Assembly (NCBI GenBank): GCA_913778085.1
Contig: CAJYXJ010000014.1
Coordinates: 62,001 to 126,000, forward strand
Source: an uncultured Chryseobacterium sp.
GTDB taxonomy: Bacteria > Bacteroidota > Bacteroidia > Flavobacteriales > Weeksellaceae
DNA: 64,000 nucleotides
Direction: 5' to 3'
The notes below the pieces were generated by a model. It saw nothing but the letters and a program-made list of their open reading frames with translations, did no database searches and was not told where the DNA came from. The position numbers were made by a program, and so were the translations under genes. Shown piece after piece: positions 36,319 through 46,372 of this stretch (positions are counted from its first letter, which is position 1; every line of letters starts with the position of its first letter).

Positions 36319-39300
36319 TCAGTTCATCTTCCTTCTCGGCAGATTAATCTCATGCGCCTGCGGGTAAGGCTTTCTTGAAGTCATGCTCACATCTTCTTTA
36401 ATCCGCTGATGGGCTGCGTATTTTTTATCATCGTCATAAGCATATCTCGGGTCAGGTATAAAAGGCATCTTTGCCATCTGTACAATGGTGATGGTCGGGA
36501 AATGAAAATCTACCTCAACATTACCCAAAAGGAGATAGCAGCCTCCGCCCTGGAATGGGTATTTTTCTAAACAGTCCGGAAAGTGGGCCGTGTCAAAGTA
36601 ATTTCCTTCCACATCAATCCAGGTACCGAAGAACATAGCTCCCCTTTTTGTCGGTACATGTTTCCTTGAAATCAGGTACGCCAGCATCTTCACCTGTTTT
36701 TTATGATAATGAACCAGGTCTTTAGCCATCACATGGCCACGGTATTTTGTTTTCAATAAATCAAAAGGGCTCACCGAAACCGGGAATTGCAATAATTCGA
36801 TTTCATCAAAGGCATCTTCAAATACATCGCGTTTCAGGATGGGAAGCTGATATTCTTTTACAGGCTCATCAAACAGCGTATCCGTATTTCGTTCAATTTT
36901 CGTGTCATTCAGCAACATTCTTGCCTCAATCAACAGTTCATTTTTTTGCTTGCCTGTAAACCTGAATGCACCAATAAAAATCAGGATCTGGATATTGGCT
37001 ATGCCAATTGCAACTCGTTTTATCAGGTTTTCAAGCGAAGTGTAATCACCATTCCGTTCCCGTTCACCTACAATCTGTTCCGCAATATGCTGCTCCAGCG
37101 ATTGCAGGTGCATAAATCCCAGATAAACATCCTTTTCATATAGGGTTGTCCGGTATTCACTTTTGTTGACGCATGGATTTAATACGTTTGCGCCAGACAT
37201 CCGGGCTTCATGTACATATACCTCAGTGCGGTAAAATCCGCCCTGGTTATTGATTACCGCTACCATAAACTCAACCGGATAATGAACTTTCAGGTAAAGG
37301 CTCTGATAACTTTCTACCGCATAAGAGGCCGAGTGAGCCTTACAAAAAGAATATCCGGCGAAAGATTCGATCTGGCGGTATACTTCGGTGCTTAATGTTT
37401 CGGGATGGCCTAATTCGCTACATGATGCAAAGAAATGATCTTTCACTTTCTGAAGCGCTGATAATGAACGTCCTTTGCCGCTCATCGCCCGCCGCAGCAC
37501 ATCACCATCTGCTGCCGATAAGCCACCGTAGTGCAGGGCAATCTTAATAACATCTTCCTGATATACCATAATGCCATAAGTTTCACCAAGCTGTTCCTTA
37601 AATACATCATGAAAATATTCAAACTGGCCAGGGTTGTTGTGCCTGAAAATATATTCCTTCATCATTCCGCTTTGTGCTACTCCCGGACGAATGATGGATG
37701 AAGCGGCTACCAGCACTTTATAATCGTTGCATTTCAGACGCCTTAACAGGCCACGCATTGCCGGAGATTCAATATAAAAGCATCCGATTGTTTTCCCGAT
37801 GCCGAGGAATTCATTACAATGTTTTTCATTAATAGAAATAGCCGTATTACGGATATCGACAAAAACGCCTCTGTTTTTCCTGATTAACGATACGGCATCA
37901 TTAATACTGCCTAACCCACGCTGGCTCAAAATATCAAATTTTTCAAAACCGATCTCTTCTGCCGTATGCATATCGAACTGAACGATCGGAAATCCTTTAG
38001 GCGGCATAATCAGTGCGGTATAATTGCTGAGCGGCTCTTCAGAAATAATTACCCCACACGAGTGCATGCTCCGCTGGTTCGGGAAACCGTCCAGTAGCTT
38101 TCCATACTTGTGCACCAATCGTACAATTTTATTGTCATCATGCATTTCCATAGCTTGCGTGGTCAGCGCATCCAGCTCTTCCTTCGGCAGTCCGAATACT
38201 TTGCCAACTTCCCGGAGGATCGATCGGTACTTAAATTCTACATTCGTTCCGCAGAAGGCGACGTATTCTTTCCCGTAACGGTCAAAGATATACTGCAGAA
38301 TCACATCCCGCTCCTGCCAGCTCCAGTCCAGGTCAAAATCAGGCGGTGTTTTCCGGTTCAGGTTCAGAAACCGTTCGAAATAAAGATCAAGCTCTAACGG
38401 GCAGATATCGGTAATGCCCAGGCAATAGGCAATAATGCTGTTGGCACCGCTCCCCCGCCCTACGTGCATAAAGCCCATGCTGTTGCTGTACCGCACAATG
38501 TCCCAGGTAATCAGGAAATAGCCGCTAAACCCCAGGTCATCAACCACCTTCAGCTCTTTCTCTACCCGCTCGCGGGCTTTCTGGTGATGATCGCCATATT
38601 TTTTGCTTAATCCCGCATAAGCCAGCGATGTTAATAATTTAATATCATTCGCCTTACTTTGGGTGTAGTGCTTTTTATTCCTCGGATAAGAAAAATCATA
38701 CTCAAAACTGCATTGATCCAGAATTCTCCGGGTATTGCTGATGATTACAGGATACTGGCTGTAGGCCTTGAGCAATTCATCAGTCGGTAAGAAGGTTTCA
38801 TTCGGGCTGCAATATTGATCATCTTTAAGAAGGGAAATCAAGGTATTGAGGTCAATAGCCCGCAACACTTTATGCAATTTATAGGCTTCCTGATTCTGGA
38901 CCGTCACCGGCTGAAGGATCACCATTTTTGAAACAAAGTCTTTGTATCTTTCCTGGAAGAGCAGATTGATCTGTTCAGGCCGTACCCCGATATACTCATG
39001 TTCCAGCAACATTTCCGGCATATTCGCAATGGGATAGATGACAAAGGAACGCTGAAGCGCCGGTTGGTGTCGTGGTAATGGCTTATTTTCACAGTTATGA
39101 TCCGTAAGCAATTGATTGATTTCTGACAGTGAGCCTGCACTTTTCGCCAGTACAATATATAGCAATTCCTCATCAACCCTAAACTCCATTCCCACAATGG
39201 GTTTTATGCCTACTCCCCTGCAGGCCTGCAGAAATTCATAAATAGCAGTCATGGTATTGATATCCGTCAGACAAAGCGTATCAACGCCCTCCCTTGCAGC

Positions 39301-39372
39301 AGATTCGACCAGATTGTTGACCGATAAAGTTCCATAGCGTAGACTATGGAAAGTGTGGCAGTTAAGATACAT
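36319..39372 (-). CDS. dnaE2: DnaE-type DNA polymerase III alpha subunit, error-prone type
   Basis: 1017 residues, shorter than the replicative DnaE (about 1160). PHP domain at the N-terminus (CHTFHSLRYGTLSVNNLVESAAREGVDTLCLTD), then the family-C polymerase core: GRGSGANSIIAYCLGITDICPLELDLYFERFLN near 310-340 and PPDFDLDW near 342-348 with catalytic aspartates; MVYQEDVIKIALHYGG and YSFCKAHSASYAVESYQSLYLK also fit. Pairing with dinB and an S24 repressor marks it as the translesion DnaE2/ImuC type used in damage-induced mutagenesis, in the cytosol. The stop of dinB is 11 bases upstream, so the two form one operon. Confidence 0.9.
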   Translation of the reverse strand: MYLNCHTFHSLRYGTLSVNNLVESAAREGVDTLCLTDINTMTAIYEFLQACRGVGIKPIVGMEFRVDEELLYIVLAKSAGSLSEINQLLTDHNCENKPLPRHQPALQRSFVIYPIANMPEMLLEHEYIGVRPEQINLLFQERYKDFVSKMVILQPVTVQNQEAYKLHKVLRAIDLNTLISLLKDDQYCSPNETFLPTDELLKAYSQYPVIISNTRRILDQCSFEYDFSYPRNKKHYTQSKANDIKLLTSLAYAGLSKKYGDHHQKARERVEKELKVVDDLGFSGYFLITWDIVRYSNSMGFMHVGRGSGANSIIAYCLGITDICPLELDLYFERFLNLNRKTPPDFDLDWSWQERDVILQYIFDRYGKEYVAFCGTNVEFKYRSILREVGKVFGLPKEELDALTTQAMEMHDDNKIVRLVHKYGKLLDGFPNQRSMHSCGVIISEEPLSNYTALIMPPKGFPIVQFDMHTAEEIGFEKFDILSQRGLGSINDAVSLIRKNRGVFVDIRNTAISINEKHCNEFLGIGKTIGCFYIESPAMRGLLRRLKCNDYKVLVAASSIIRPGVAQSGMMKEYIFRHNNPGQFEYFHDVFKEQLGETYGIMVYQEDVIKIALHYGGLSAADGDVLRRAMSGKGRSLSALQKVKDHFFASCSELGHPETLSTEVYRQIESFAGYSFCKAHSASYAVESYQSLYLKVHYPVEFMVAVINNQGGFYRTEVYVHEARMSGANVLNPCVNKSEYRTTLYEKDVYLGFMHLQSLEQHIAEQIVGERERNGDYTSLENLIKRVAIGIANIQILIFIGAFRFTGKQKNELLIEARMLLNDTKIERNTDTLFDEPVKEYQLPILKRDVFEDAFDEIELLQFPVSVSPFDLLKTKYRGHVMAKDLVHYHKKQVKMLAYLISRKHVPTKRGAMFFGTWIDVEGNYFDTAHFPDCLEKYPFQGGGCYLLLGNVEVDFHFPTITIVQMAKMPFIPDPRYAYDDDKKYAAHQRIKEDVSMTSRKPYPQAHEINLPRRKMN

Positions 39373-39383
39373 GATAAAATGAT

Positions 39384-40535
39384 TTATTGATTAGGGAAAG
39401 AAAAACCGGATGCACGGCCAACCGCATGCTGTCCGAAACGGAGTTTAATTTTGTCCATAGACTGGTAGAGGCTCATCATTTCCTGGGTGTCTTCGAAGAG
39501 GTTCATCTGGTAATCACCATGTAGCAGTCCCGTGAGCTTTAATCCGACCAAACGCAGGCGCATTCTGCGGGTATACAGTTTATCGAATAATTCTAATGCA
39601 GTTTTACTGATGGTATGATCTGCGGAGGTATAACTTACCCGCATTTGCTTGGTTTCGGTATCAAAATTAGCATAACGTATTTTTACTACTACCGTTGAGG
39701 TCAGCCACTTTTCCCGGCGGAGCTGGTGGGCCAGGCCTTCTGCCATCCCGTTAATGAGTGCTCTGATAGCCGTTACATCGATGGTATCGCTGTTAAAGGT
39801 ATGTTCCGAAGATATTGATTTGCGCTCCGAATAAGGCAGTACCGGCGTATCATCCAGGCCGTTTGCTTTCTTCCAAAGTTCAATACCGTTTTTGCCAATC
39901 AAGGTATGAAGCACATCGGCCGGAACATTGGCAAGCATCTCAATGGTCCTGATTCCCACCCGTGATAATGTCTGGAAAGTGGCTTCCCCTACCATGGGGA
40001 TCTTCCGGACGGATAGAGGATTCAGAAAAGGACGGATCATCGTTTCGGGGATTTCCAGATGCCCTTTGGGTTTTGCCTCGCCTGTACCGATTTTAGATAC
40101 CGTTTTATTATTGGATAAAGCAAATGAGATCGGAAGACCGGTTTCTTTAATCACACGGTCTGCAAGTCCCTGTGTCCATTGATAAGTCCCGAAAAAGCGG
40201 TCCATTCCGGAAAGATCAAGATAAAACTCGTCAATACTGGCTTTTTCCAGCAAAGGAACTTTTTCTTCAATGATTTCGGTTACTTCATTCGAAAGCTTTG
40301 AATACAGGTCCATGTCTCCGCGGATAATCCGGGCTTCCGGGCAGAGCCTTAAGGCCATTTTAATCGGCATTGCAGAACGTACCCCGAAATATCTGGCTTC
40401 GTATGAACATGAGGCTACCACACCCCGATCTCCACCACCAATAATAATGGGCTTTCCGATTAATTCAGAATTGTTTCTGCGCTCACAGGACACGAAAAAA
40501 GTGTCGAGATCCATATGGACAATTGATCTCTTCAT
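39384..40535 (-). CDS. dinB: DNA polymerase IV (Y-family)
   Basis: 383 residues from the ATG at 40535; a longer frame to 40583 would run into the operator region. Catalytic residues: D9 and D11 in VHMDLDTFFVSCERR and D102-E103 in KASIDEFYLDLSG. Palm and finger parts include VVASCSYEARYFGVRSAM, and the helix-hairpin-helix part KIPMVGEATFQTLSRVGIRTIEMLA. The little-finger domain follows. It would bypass lesions with DnaE2, encoded next in the operon. Regulated by the inverted repeat at 40565-40583. Confidence 0.95.
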   Translation of the reverse strand: MKRSIVHMDLDTFFVSCERRNNSELIGKPIIIGGGDRGVVASCSYEARYFGVRSAMPIKMALRLCPEARIIRGDMDLYSKLSNEVTEIIEEKVPLLEKASIDEFYLDLSGMDRFFGTYQWTQGLADRVIKETGLPISFALSNNKTVSKIGTGEAKPKGHLEIPETMIRPFLNPLSVRKIPMVGEATFQTLSRVGIRTIEMLANVPADVLHTLIGKNGIELWKKANGLDDTPVLPYSERKSISSEHTFNSDTIDVTAIRALINGMAEGLAHQLRREKWLTSTVVVKIRYANFDTETKQMRVSYTSADHTISKTALELFDKLYTRRMRLRLVGLKLTGLLHGDYQMNLFEDTQEMMSLYQSMDKIKLRFGQHAVGRASGFSFPNQ

Positions 40536-40564
40536 GATAATTTTTTTAACAGTACGCGACAAAA

Positions 40565-40605
40565 TTGCTAATTTATTTAGCAAATAACTCTAACTTTGTT
40601 GCTAA
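40565..40605. promoter_or_regulatory. LexA-like operator and divergent promoter between dinB and the S24 repressor gene
   Basis: Inverted repeat TTGCTAA (40565-40571) / TTAGCAA (40577-40583) with a 5-base centre, and a third half-site TTGCTAA at 40599-40605. TAACTTTG (40591-40598) is a full -7 match for the rightward gene, with TTG at 40565 upstream at a slightly long spacing. The sites cover both promoters in the 81-bp gap, so a repressor here would control both genes. Confidence 0.65.
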
Positions 40606-40616
40606 AATTTATATCA

Positions 40617-41387
40617 ATGTTAATCCTGGCAGAAAATCTCAGACACCTCAGGGCCCAGAAAGGCCTTTCACAACAGCGAATCGCTGACGATCTGATCATT
40701 ACGCGTGGTAGGTATGCCAAGTATGAAGAAGGAACATCGCAGCCTCCTCTGGAATTATTACTGAAAATTTCCCATTATTATCACATTAGTGCTGATCTTT
40801 TACTGACGGTGAAACTGAGTAAATATCAATTAAAAGATATTCTTCAAATGGCAGATAACAGGATTCTCCTACCTATCGTCGTAGATGGTACCGGAGAAAA
40901 TAAAATTGAGATTATTCCCTATAAAGCCTCCATGGGATATATTAATGGCTACCGGGATCCGGAATACATTGAGCACTTACAATACATGTCACTTCCTTTC
41001 CTGAGAAACGGAAAATACAGAGCTTTCCCTGCGGAAGGTGATTCAATGCCGCCATTCAAAGACGGCACTTATATTATCGGCGAGTTTGTTGAACAGCTTT
41101 CTGATCTTAAAACAGATAAAACGTACCTCATCGTCACGCAGGATGGATTTGTATATAAAAGCATCGAAAAAATTAATCCCGATTCCATTATCGTGCGTTC
41201 AAAGAATACGTTTTACGAGACCTATGAAATTCTTTTCAGTGAAATTCTGGAAGTATGGAAGTTTGTGAAAGCACTTACGGATGAATATGAGCTGATTGAC
41301 CTTACTGATAATGTTGTAAAAGATATGTTTTTGTCTTTGAAGGAAGATATGAAGAAGATGCGGGAGGAATTAAAAGCAAAACATTAA
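40617..41387 (+). CDS. XRE-S24 LexA/CI-like repressor
   Basis: 256 residues from the ATG at 40617. N-terminal XRE helix-turn-helix (ENLRHLRAQKGLSQQRIADDLIITRGRYAKYEEGTSQPP) and a C-terminal S24 peptidase domain: catalytic Ser in AEGDSMPPF (S143) and Lys in VYKSIEKI (K181). The usual AG-type cleavage site appears as A-S-M-G at 104-107. After DNA damage such proteins cut themselves with RecA help and free their operators. It is divergent from dinB-dnaE2 and likely autoregulated through 40565-40605. Confidence 0.88.
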   Translation: MLILAENLRHLRAQKGLSQQRIADDLIITRGRYAKYEEGTSQPPLELLLKISHYYHISADLLLTVKLSKYQLKDILQMADNRILLPIVVDGTGENKIEIIPYKASMGYINGYRDPEYIEHLQYMSLPFLRNGKYRAFPAEGDSMPPFKDGTYIIGEFVEQLSDLKTDKTYLIVTQDGFVYKSIEKINPDSIIVRSKNTFYETYEILFSEILEVWKFVKALTDEYELIDLTDNVVKDMFLSLKEDMKKMREELKAKH

Positions 41388-41577
41388 AATTTCATCTGTA
41401 TTTTAAACTCATTGCTATTAAATGTGACATGAAAATCTAACTAATGAAGTAATCTTATGGTTTCGTAAAATATCGAGCATCTCAGAAGAGAAATGCCAAC
41501 AGACGTCTCTTACGGTCATATCTCATTAAGAAACCAAAAACCAAATATCTTCGATTCCTTACTATAAATTATTTTTT

Positions 41578-43578
41578 ATGCAGGGAGAAGATGATCTTCG
41601 AGGTTTAGCCAAAATCATGGCCTTCATGCGGGCTGTTAGCATTATTCTTGTACTGATGCATCTGTATTGGTTTTGTTACGGGTTTTTCTTAGAACACCGG
41701 TGGACCCTGGAACTCATCAATAAAATGCTCTACAACTTTGACAAAACTGCGGGACTTTTTTCTCATCCGGTTTATTCAAAACTATTTGCCATCCTCCTAC
41801 TCGGATTAAGCTGCCTCGGCACGAAAGGGGTTAAAAATGAAAAAATCACCTGGATAAAAATCGGGATCCTGTTTTCTGCCGGTTTTGTATTTTTCTTTTT
41901 AAACGCTATTCTCTTACAACTTACGAACCGCTCTGCACCCGTATTATATATCCTGTCGACAGGAGCCGGTTACCTTATCTTCATGCAGGCAGGCCTCTGG
42001 GCGAGCCGCTTACTGAAAACAAATCTGATGACCGACGTTTTTAACAGTGAAAATGAAAGCTTTCATCAGGAAACAAAACTGCTCTACAACGAATATTCAG
42101 TCAACCTTCCCACAAAGTTTTATTATCAGGGAAAGTGGCATCAGGGCTGGATCAACGTGGTCAATCCTTTCCGGGCTACCATTGTGTTGGGAACTCCAGG
42201 TTCAGGAAAATCCTATGCCGTAGTCAATAATTATATCAGGCAGCACATTGAAAAGGGATTCTCCATGTACATCTACGATTTTAAGTTTGATGACCTTTCA
42301 ACCATTGCGTACAACCATCTGCTGCATCATGCCGATGCTTACAAAATAAAGCCGAAATTCTACATCATCAACTTCGACGACCCCAGAAAAAGCCACCGGT
42401 GCAATCCTCTGGATCCTCATTTTATGACAGATATCTCTGATGCCTATGAAGCGGCTTACACCATTATGCTGAATCTCAACAGGAGCTGGATCCAGAAGCA
42501 GGGTGACTTTTTTGTCGAATCGCCCATCATCCTTCTCGCAGCCATTATCTGGTTTTTAAAAATCTATAAGAATGGGACCTACTGTACATTTCCGCACGCC
42601 ATCGAGTTGCTGAATAAAAAATACGAAGATGTTTTTACGATCCTGACCTCCTATTCGGAATTGGAGAATTACCTCTCCCCTTTCATGGATGCCTGGCAGG
42701 GTGGCGCCCAGGATCAGTTGCAGGGACAGATCGCCTCGGCCAAGATTCCGCTGTCAAGGATGATTTCCCCACAATTGTACTGGGTCATGACCGGTGATGA
42801 TTTTAGTCTGGACATCAATAATCCGAAAGCGCCTAAAATCTTATGTGTCGGTAATAATCCCGACCGTCAGAACATCTACTCCGCCGCACTGGGACTGTAC
42901 AATTCCCGGATTGTTAAACTCATCAACAAGAAGGGCCAGTTGAAAAGCTCGGTGGTCATTGATGAGCTCCCGACCATTTATTTCAGGGGCCTCGATAACC
43001 TCATTGCAACGGCAAGAAGCAACAAAGTGTCGGTTTGCCTGGGCTTTCAGGATTTTTCTCAATTGACAAGAGACTATGGGGACAAAGAAAGCAAGGTCAT
43101 CCAAAACACCGTCGGCAATATTTTCAGCGGACAGGTCGTTGGCGAGACGGCCAAGACACTCTCCGAAAGATTTGGAAAAGTTTTACAAAAAAGACAAAGC
43201 ATCTCCATCAACAGGAATGATATCTCCACTTCGATTTCAACCCAGCTGGACAGCCTGATTCCGGCGTCCAAAATCTCCACCCTGACGCAGGGCTTTTTTG
43301 TTGGGGCAGTCTCTGATAACTTCGATGAAAGAATCGATCAGAAAATATTTCACGCCGAAATCGTTGTTGACAGGGATACCCTTTCTGCCGAGGAGAAAAA
43401 ATACCAGAATATCCCCCAGATCCGGTCATTTATTGACGGGCAGGGCATCGATACGATGCAACAGGAGATTGAGGCAAATTATAAAAGCATAAAAGCGGAT
43501 ATTCTATCCATCATCCATGATGAAATGGACAGAATATCCAATGATCCTGATTTGAAGCATCTGATTAACAAAGACTGA
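41578..43578 (+). CDS. mobC: MobC type IV coupling protein (VirD4/TraG-like)
   Basis: 666 residues with N-terminal membrane helices (IILVLMHLYWFCYGFFLEH, LFAILLLGLSCLG, IGILFSAGFVFFFLNAILL, LSTGAGYLIFMQAGLWAS), then a RecA-like ATPase: Walker A GTPGSGKS at about 205-212 and Walker B VVIDELP near 458. WTxxGDDFSLDINNPKAPKILCVGN and TVGNIFSGQVVGETAKTLSERFGK are typical of the family. It brings relaxase-bound DNA to the channel. In related elements it follows mobB directly; here 7.8 kb of cargo is in between. Confidence 0.94.
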   Translation: MQGEDDLRGLAKIMAFMRAVSIILVLMHLYWFCYGFFLEHRWTLELINKMLYNFDKTAGLFSHPVYSKLFAILLLGLSCLGTKGVKNEKITWIKIGILFSAGFVFFFLNAILLQLTNRSAPVLYILSTGAGYLIFMQAGLWASRLLKTNLMTDVFNSENESFHQETKLLYNEYSVNLPTKFYYQGKWHQGWINVVNPFRATIVLGTPGSGKSYAVVNNYIRQHIEKGFSMYIYDFKFDDLSTIAYNHLLHHADAYKIKPKFYIINFDDPRKSHRCNPLDPHFMTDISDAYEAAYTIMLNLNRSWIQKQGDFFVESPIILLAAIIWFLKIYKNGTYCTFPHAIELLNKKYEDVFTILTSYSELENYLSPFMDAWQGGAQDQLQGQIASAKIPLSRMISPQLYWVMTGDDFSLDINNPKAPKILCVGNNPDRQNIYSAALGLYNSRIVKLINKKGQLKSSVVIDELPTIYFRGLDNLIATARSNKVSVCLGFQDFSQLTRDYGDKESKVIQNTVGNIFSGQVVGETAKTLSERFGKVLQKRQSISINRNDISTSISTQLDSLIPASKISTLTQGFFVGAVSDNFDERIDQKIFHAEIVVDRDTLSAEEKKYQNIPQIRSFIDGQGIDTMQQEIEANYKSIKADILSIIHDEMDRISNDPDLKHLINKD

Positions 43579-43632
43579 AAGAAGCCCCTCAATCATTCTC
43601 CTGTTTTACTTTGAATATTCTTTTGATCAGGG

Positions 43633-44478
43633 TCACTCACCTTCCGTATTTAAAAAATGGCGGTTAAGATGTTCGCTCACTAAATTCAGAAACTTGGTCG
43701 GTCCCTGCTTGCGGTTCCGTATCTCAAAGATGGTCTTATGAAAGTTCCCAAGATCGGTGCCCAATGACTTTTCCACAAACCTGATTACTTCACTGAGCTC
43801 AACATTGCCCCCATTGAAACAGCGCATCTGATACAGTGCATAAACGAGCTCGATCAAACCGACTTTCGAAGCGGACCATACCAGTGGCGACGGTTTATTA
43901 CCATTGTCATCTTTGCCTAGACTTCCGAGTTGCTTTTTAAGATACTTGTCTATCTGCTGGCTGGCAATAAACCGAGCAATCAGATGGTCATGGGACGTTG
44001 TAAAAGCAGGATCAAAGTTATAAAAGCCATATGACAGTTTCATTTTCAGATCATAGGAATTCCTGACAAATATTTTATGGTCGAGATAGGTGGCATCCCT
44101 GCGGTAATAACTGTAAAATTCAGAATGTTCAAGATAGAAGTTCTTCAGCTTTTCCTGTTCCGCTTCATAATACTTTTTCACCGTTTTATCGCCTGCGTTC
44201 GGTTTGTGTGATTCAAGATCCAAAATACAGGAATAATAAATAAATTTTGAAATGAACTTTGGCTTGATCTTTTTAAAGAAATGAACCTCCTCTGCCACCG
44301 TATCAAACTGATGATCCGAAATCAGATCCTTTACTTTCCGGATGGCATTATCGACCAGCAGCAAAGATTTCTCCGCCACCTTTACCATGTCTTCATCATC
44401 AGTATACACTTCACTGATCTTCAACTCCAGATCGTCCTGTAATTGTGTAATTTTTCTAAAAACTGTTCTTGTTACCAT
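43633..44478 (-). CDS. rteC: RteC-like excision regulator
   Basis: 281 residues similar to RteC of CTnDOT, a two-domain helical protein that activates the excision operon. Recognised stretches are KKYYEAEQEKLKNFYLEHSEFYSYYRRDATYLDHKIFVR, then a C-terminal winged-helix-like part (WSASKVGLIELVYALYQMRCFNGGNVELSEVIRFVEKSLGTDLGNFHKTIFEIRNRKQGPTKFL). Convergent with mobC, 54 bases away. No rteA/rteB pair is seen nearby. Confidence 0.88.
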   Translation of the reverse strand: MVTRTVFRKITQLQDDLELKISEVYTDDEDMVKVAEKSLLLVDNAIRKVKDLISDHQFDTVAEEVHFFKKIKPKFISKFIYYSCILDLESHKPNAGDKTVKKYYEAEQEKLKNFYLEHSEFYSYYRRDATYLDHKIFVRNSYDLKMKLSYGFYNFDPAFTTSHDHLIARFIASQQIDKYLKKQLGSLGKDDNGNKPSPLVWSASKVGLIELVYALYQMRCFNGGNVELSEVIRFVEKSLGTDLGNFHKTIFEIRNRKQGPTKFLNLVSEHLNRHFLNTEGE

Positions 44479-44525
44479 GTCCTTTTTTTAGAAAAATTAC
44501 AAAAATTAGTATATTTTCTCAAGAA

Positions 44526-46229
44526 TCAGTCGATGCCCAGCTCCTGCTTCCGTCTCCTGATATAATCTGCCGGCCGGATACCGTTGATCTGAAAGAACAA
44601 TTTGGAGAAGTTCTGACGTGCTGCGATCCCGCACTCTTCGGCCAACGCTTCTATGGTGTAATGCAGGTATCTGTTATCCGTATTGAGCATCCGGGTGATA
44701 TAGTTGATTCTCAATTCTGCCATATATTTATTGAAATTCATGCTTTTATTTTCATTAATGTATACCGACAGGTAATGCGAATTCGTATGAAGCAGATTGG
44801 CAATGCTTTTTTGGGTAAGTCCTTTTTTTCGGAACAGCAGTTCTTTCTCAAACTTTGCCAGCTTGCTTCTGATCTCCAAAGTCATTTCAGGTGTTAAGGA
44901 GGTCTTTCGGGTTGACCCGTCAAAAATTTCTTTTTCTATCCTCTCGCTATTACCATACTGATGTTGAGCAATTTTTTTCTGAAGGAGATCATATTGTTTT
45001 TTTACGTTTCGGTCTTTAAAAAAGCGTATGATAAAAAAACTGAGCAGCAGGGTTCCTGAGAGGATAAAGAACTTGGCCATCCTGATCTTTCTTTTCCCCG
45101 CTTTCTCCATATTTTCCTTCTCTTCGATCAAAGTGCTGCGGTCATAATCCCTATGAAGCTTAGAGGAAAGGTAGGGGTATTCCTTGGAGATGAGGCTGTC
45201 CGCCTTAAGCAATTGATTGGTATAGTATAATTCTTTATTAACATCGCTGGCTTTGTAATATTTGATGAGGTAATGATAACTGCTGTAGACTTCCGGAAGA
45301 ATAATCTGATGCTCGGCGAATATCGTATCGATTTTACTGTAGTACCGGAGCGCCTGAGCTTGGTTATTTCGGGTTTCAGAAATCTTACCTAGGTAATAAT
45401 AGACCACTGAAGCCCAGCCAAAGTCATTTCTTTTCAAGATCAGCGGCAATGCAGCTTCCAGATCCTTTTCGGCACGGTCATAATCTTTCTGGTGAAATTT
45501 GGAGATTCCCATGCATTTTAGAAAATAGCCTTTTTCAAGCTGAAAATCTTCGTCATCTGATGAGAGTTGATATCCCAGGCGGCTCAGGCTGTCGCTTTTG
45601 GAAAAGTTTTTGAGATACCGGTGGCTTACGGTCAGCTGGTGAAGGCTGTTCAGAAAAGCTTTCTTATAGTTGAATTTCTCATGATCATGAAGTTTTTTGT
45701 CGAGAGCCGCTCCATAGAAGGCGGCACAATTCTGAAAATGTTCCAGGGACTCGTCGTAATAGCCCAGATGTTCTTTAATTACTCCTAAATGGTAGATGAC
45801 CTTGTAGTGCAGATACCGGTCCTCTGATCCTTTTAAGTACTGATGTGCCTTCAGGTACTGGTCTAAGGCGGGCTTGTATTTTTTCTGATAAAAATAATAG
45901 ATGATTCCTTTGCTGAGATAGTCGCTCCCGATATCATCACGCGTCCCGTACTTCAAGCTGATCGTCAGCGCACTGTCAGCATATTGCAGTTTATGCTCCA
46001 GATCGAACTGCCGCCCATCCCTGTATCCCTGGATTAATCGGGAATGGTTACACTCATTTTTTGCTTTATTGATATACGCTCTGACATAAGGCAGGGCATC
46101 ACCGTTATCAATAGTCATTCTCTCGTAGTTTTTTCTGATCTCACCGAACGTCATGTCTTTTTTCTGCTGGCAAAATAAGAGGTGTGAAAATGCAGAAAAC
46201 AGAACGAGAAAGCAATTTAACTTTTTCAT
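44526..46229 (-). CDS. TPR-membrane-AraC regulator
   Basis: 567 residues: signal segment (MKKLNCFLVLFSAFSHLLFC), TPR-like repeats to about 380 (YKPALDQYLKAHQYLKG, YDESLEHFQNCAAFYG, YDRAEKDLEAALPLI, AQALRYYSKIDTIF), one membrane helix (FFILSGTLLLSFFIIRFFKD, about 388-407), and an AraC double helix-turn-helix at the C-terminus (SIANLLHTNSHYLSVYINENKSMNFNKYMAELRINYI, LAEECGIAARQNFSKLFFQINGIRPADYIRRR). The periplasmic TPR part senses and the cytosolic part binds DNA. Divergent from the lipoprotein-MauE-DUF6520 genes, whose promoter carries direct repeats that suit it. Confidence 0.88.
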   Translation of the reverse strand: MKKLNCFLVLFSAFSHLLFCQQKKDMTFGEIRKNYERMTIDNGDALPYVRAYINKAKNECNHSRLIQGYRDGRQFDLEHKLQYADSALTISLKYGTRDDIGSDYLSKGIIYYFYQKKYKPALDQYLKAHQYLKGSEDRYLHYKVIYHLGVIKEHLGYYDESLEHFQNCAAFYGAALDKKLHDHEKFNYKKAFLNSLHQLTVSHRYLKNFSKSDSLSRLGYQLSSDDEDFQLEKGYFLKCMGISKFHQKDYDRAEKDLEAALPLILKRNDFGWASVVYYYLGKISETRNNQAQALRYYSKIDTIFAEHQIILPEVYSSYHYLIKYYKASDVNKELYYTNQLLKADSLISKEYPYLSSKLHRDYDRSTLIEEKENMEKAGKRKIRMAKFFILSGTLLLSFFIIRFFKDRNVKKQYDLLQKKIAQHQYGNSERIEKEIFDGSTRKTSLTPEMTLEIRSKLAKFEKELLFRKKGLTQKSIANLLHTNSHYLSVYINENKSMNFNKYMAELRINYITRMLNTDNRYLHYTIEALAEECGIAARQNFSKLFFQINGIRPADYIRRRKQELGID

Positions 46230-46372
46230 ACACTGATTATTAGAACTTCACCCTTTTCAAAAATACGCATTTTGCCATTAAATCCTACTATTTCACACCC
46301 AGGTGAGCATTAAAACTCCTAAAACCACGGTAATGTCGACTGGCAAGCATTTACCCGAACAGTATTGTTTGG

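Noticed and set aside
43633-44478. Ordinary hypothetical protein
   Set aside because: The conserved RteC-like C-terminal winged-helix part and its site beside mobC make the assignment firm enough.
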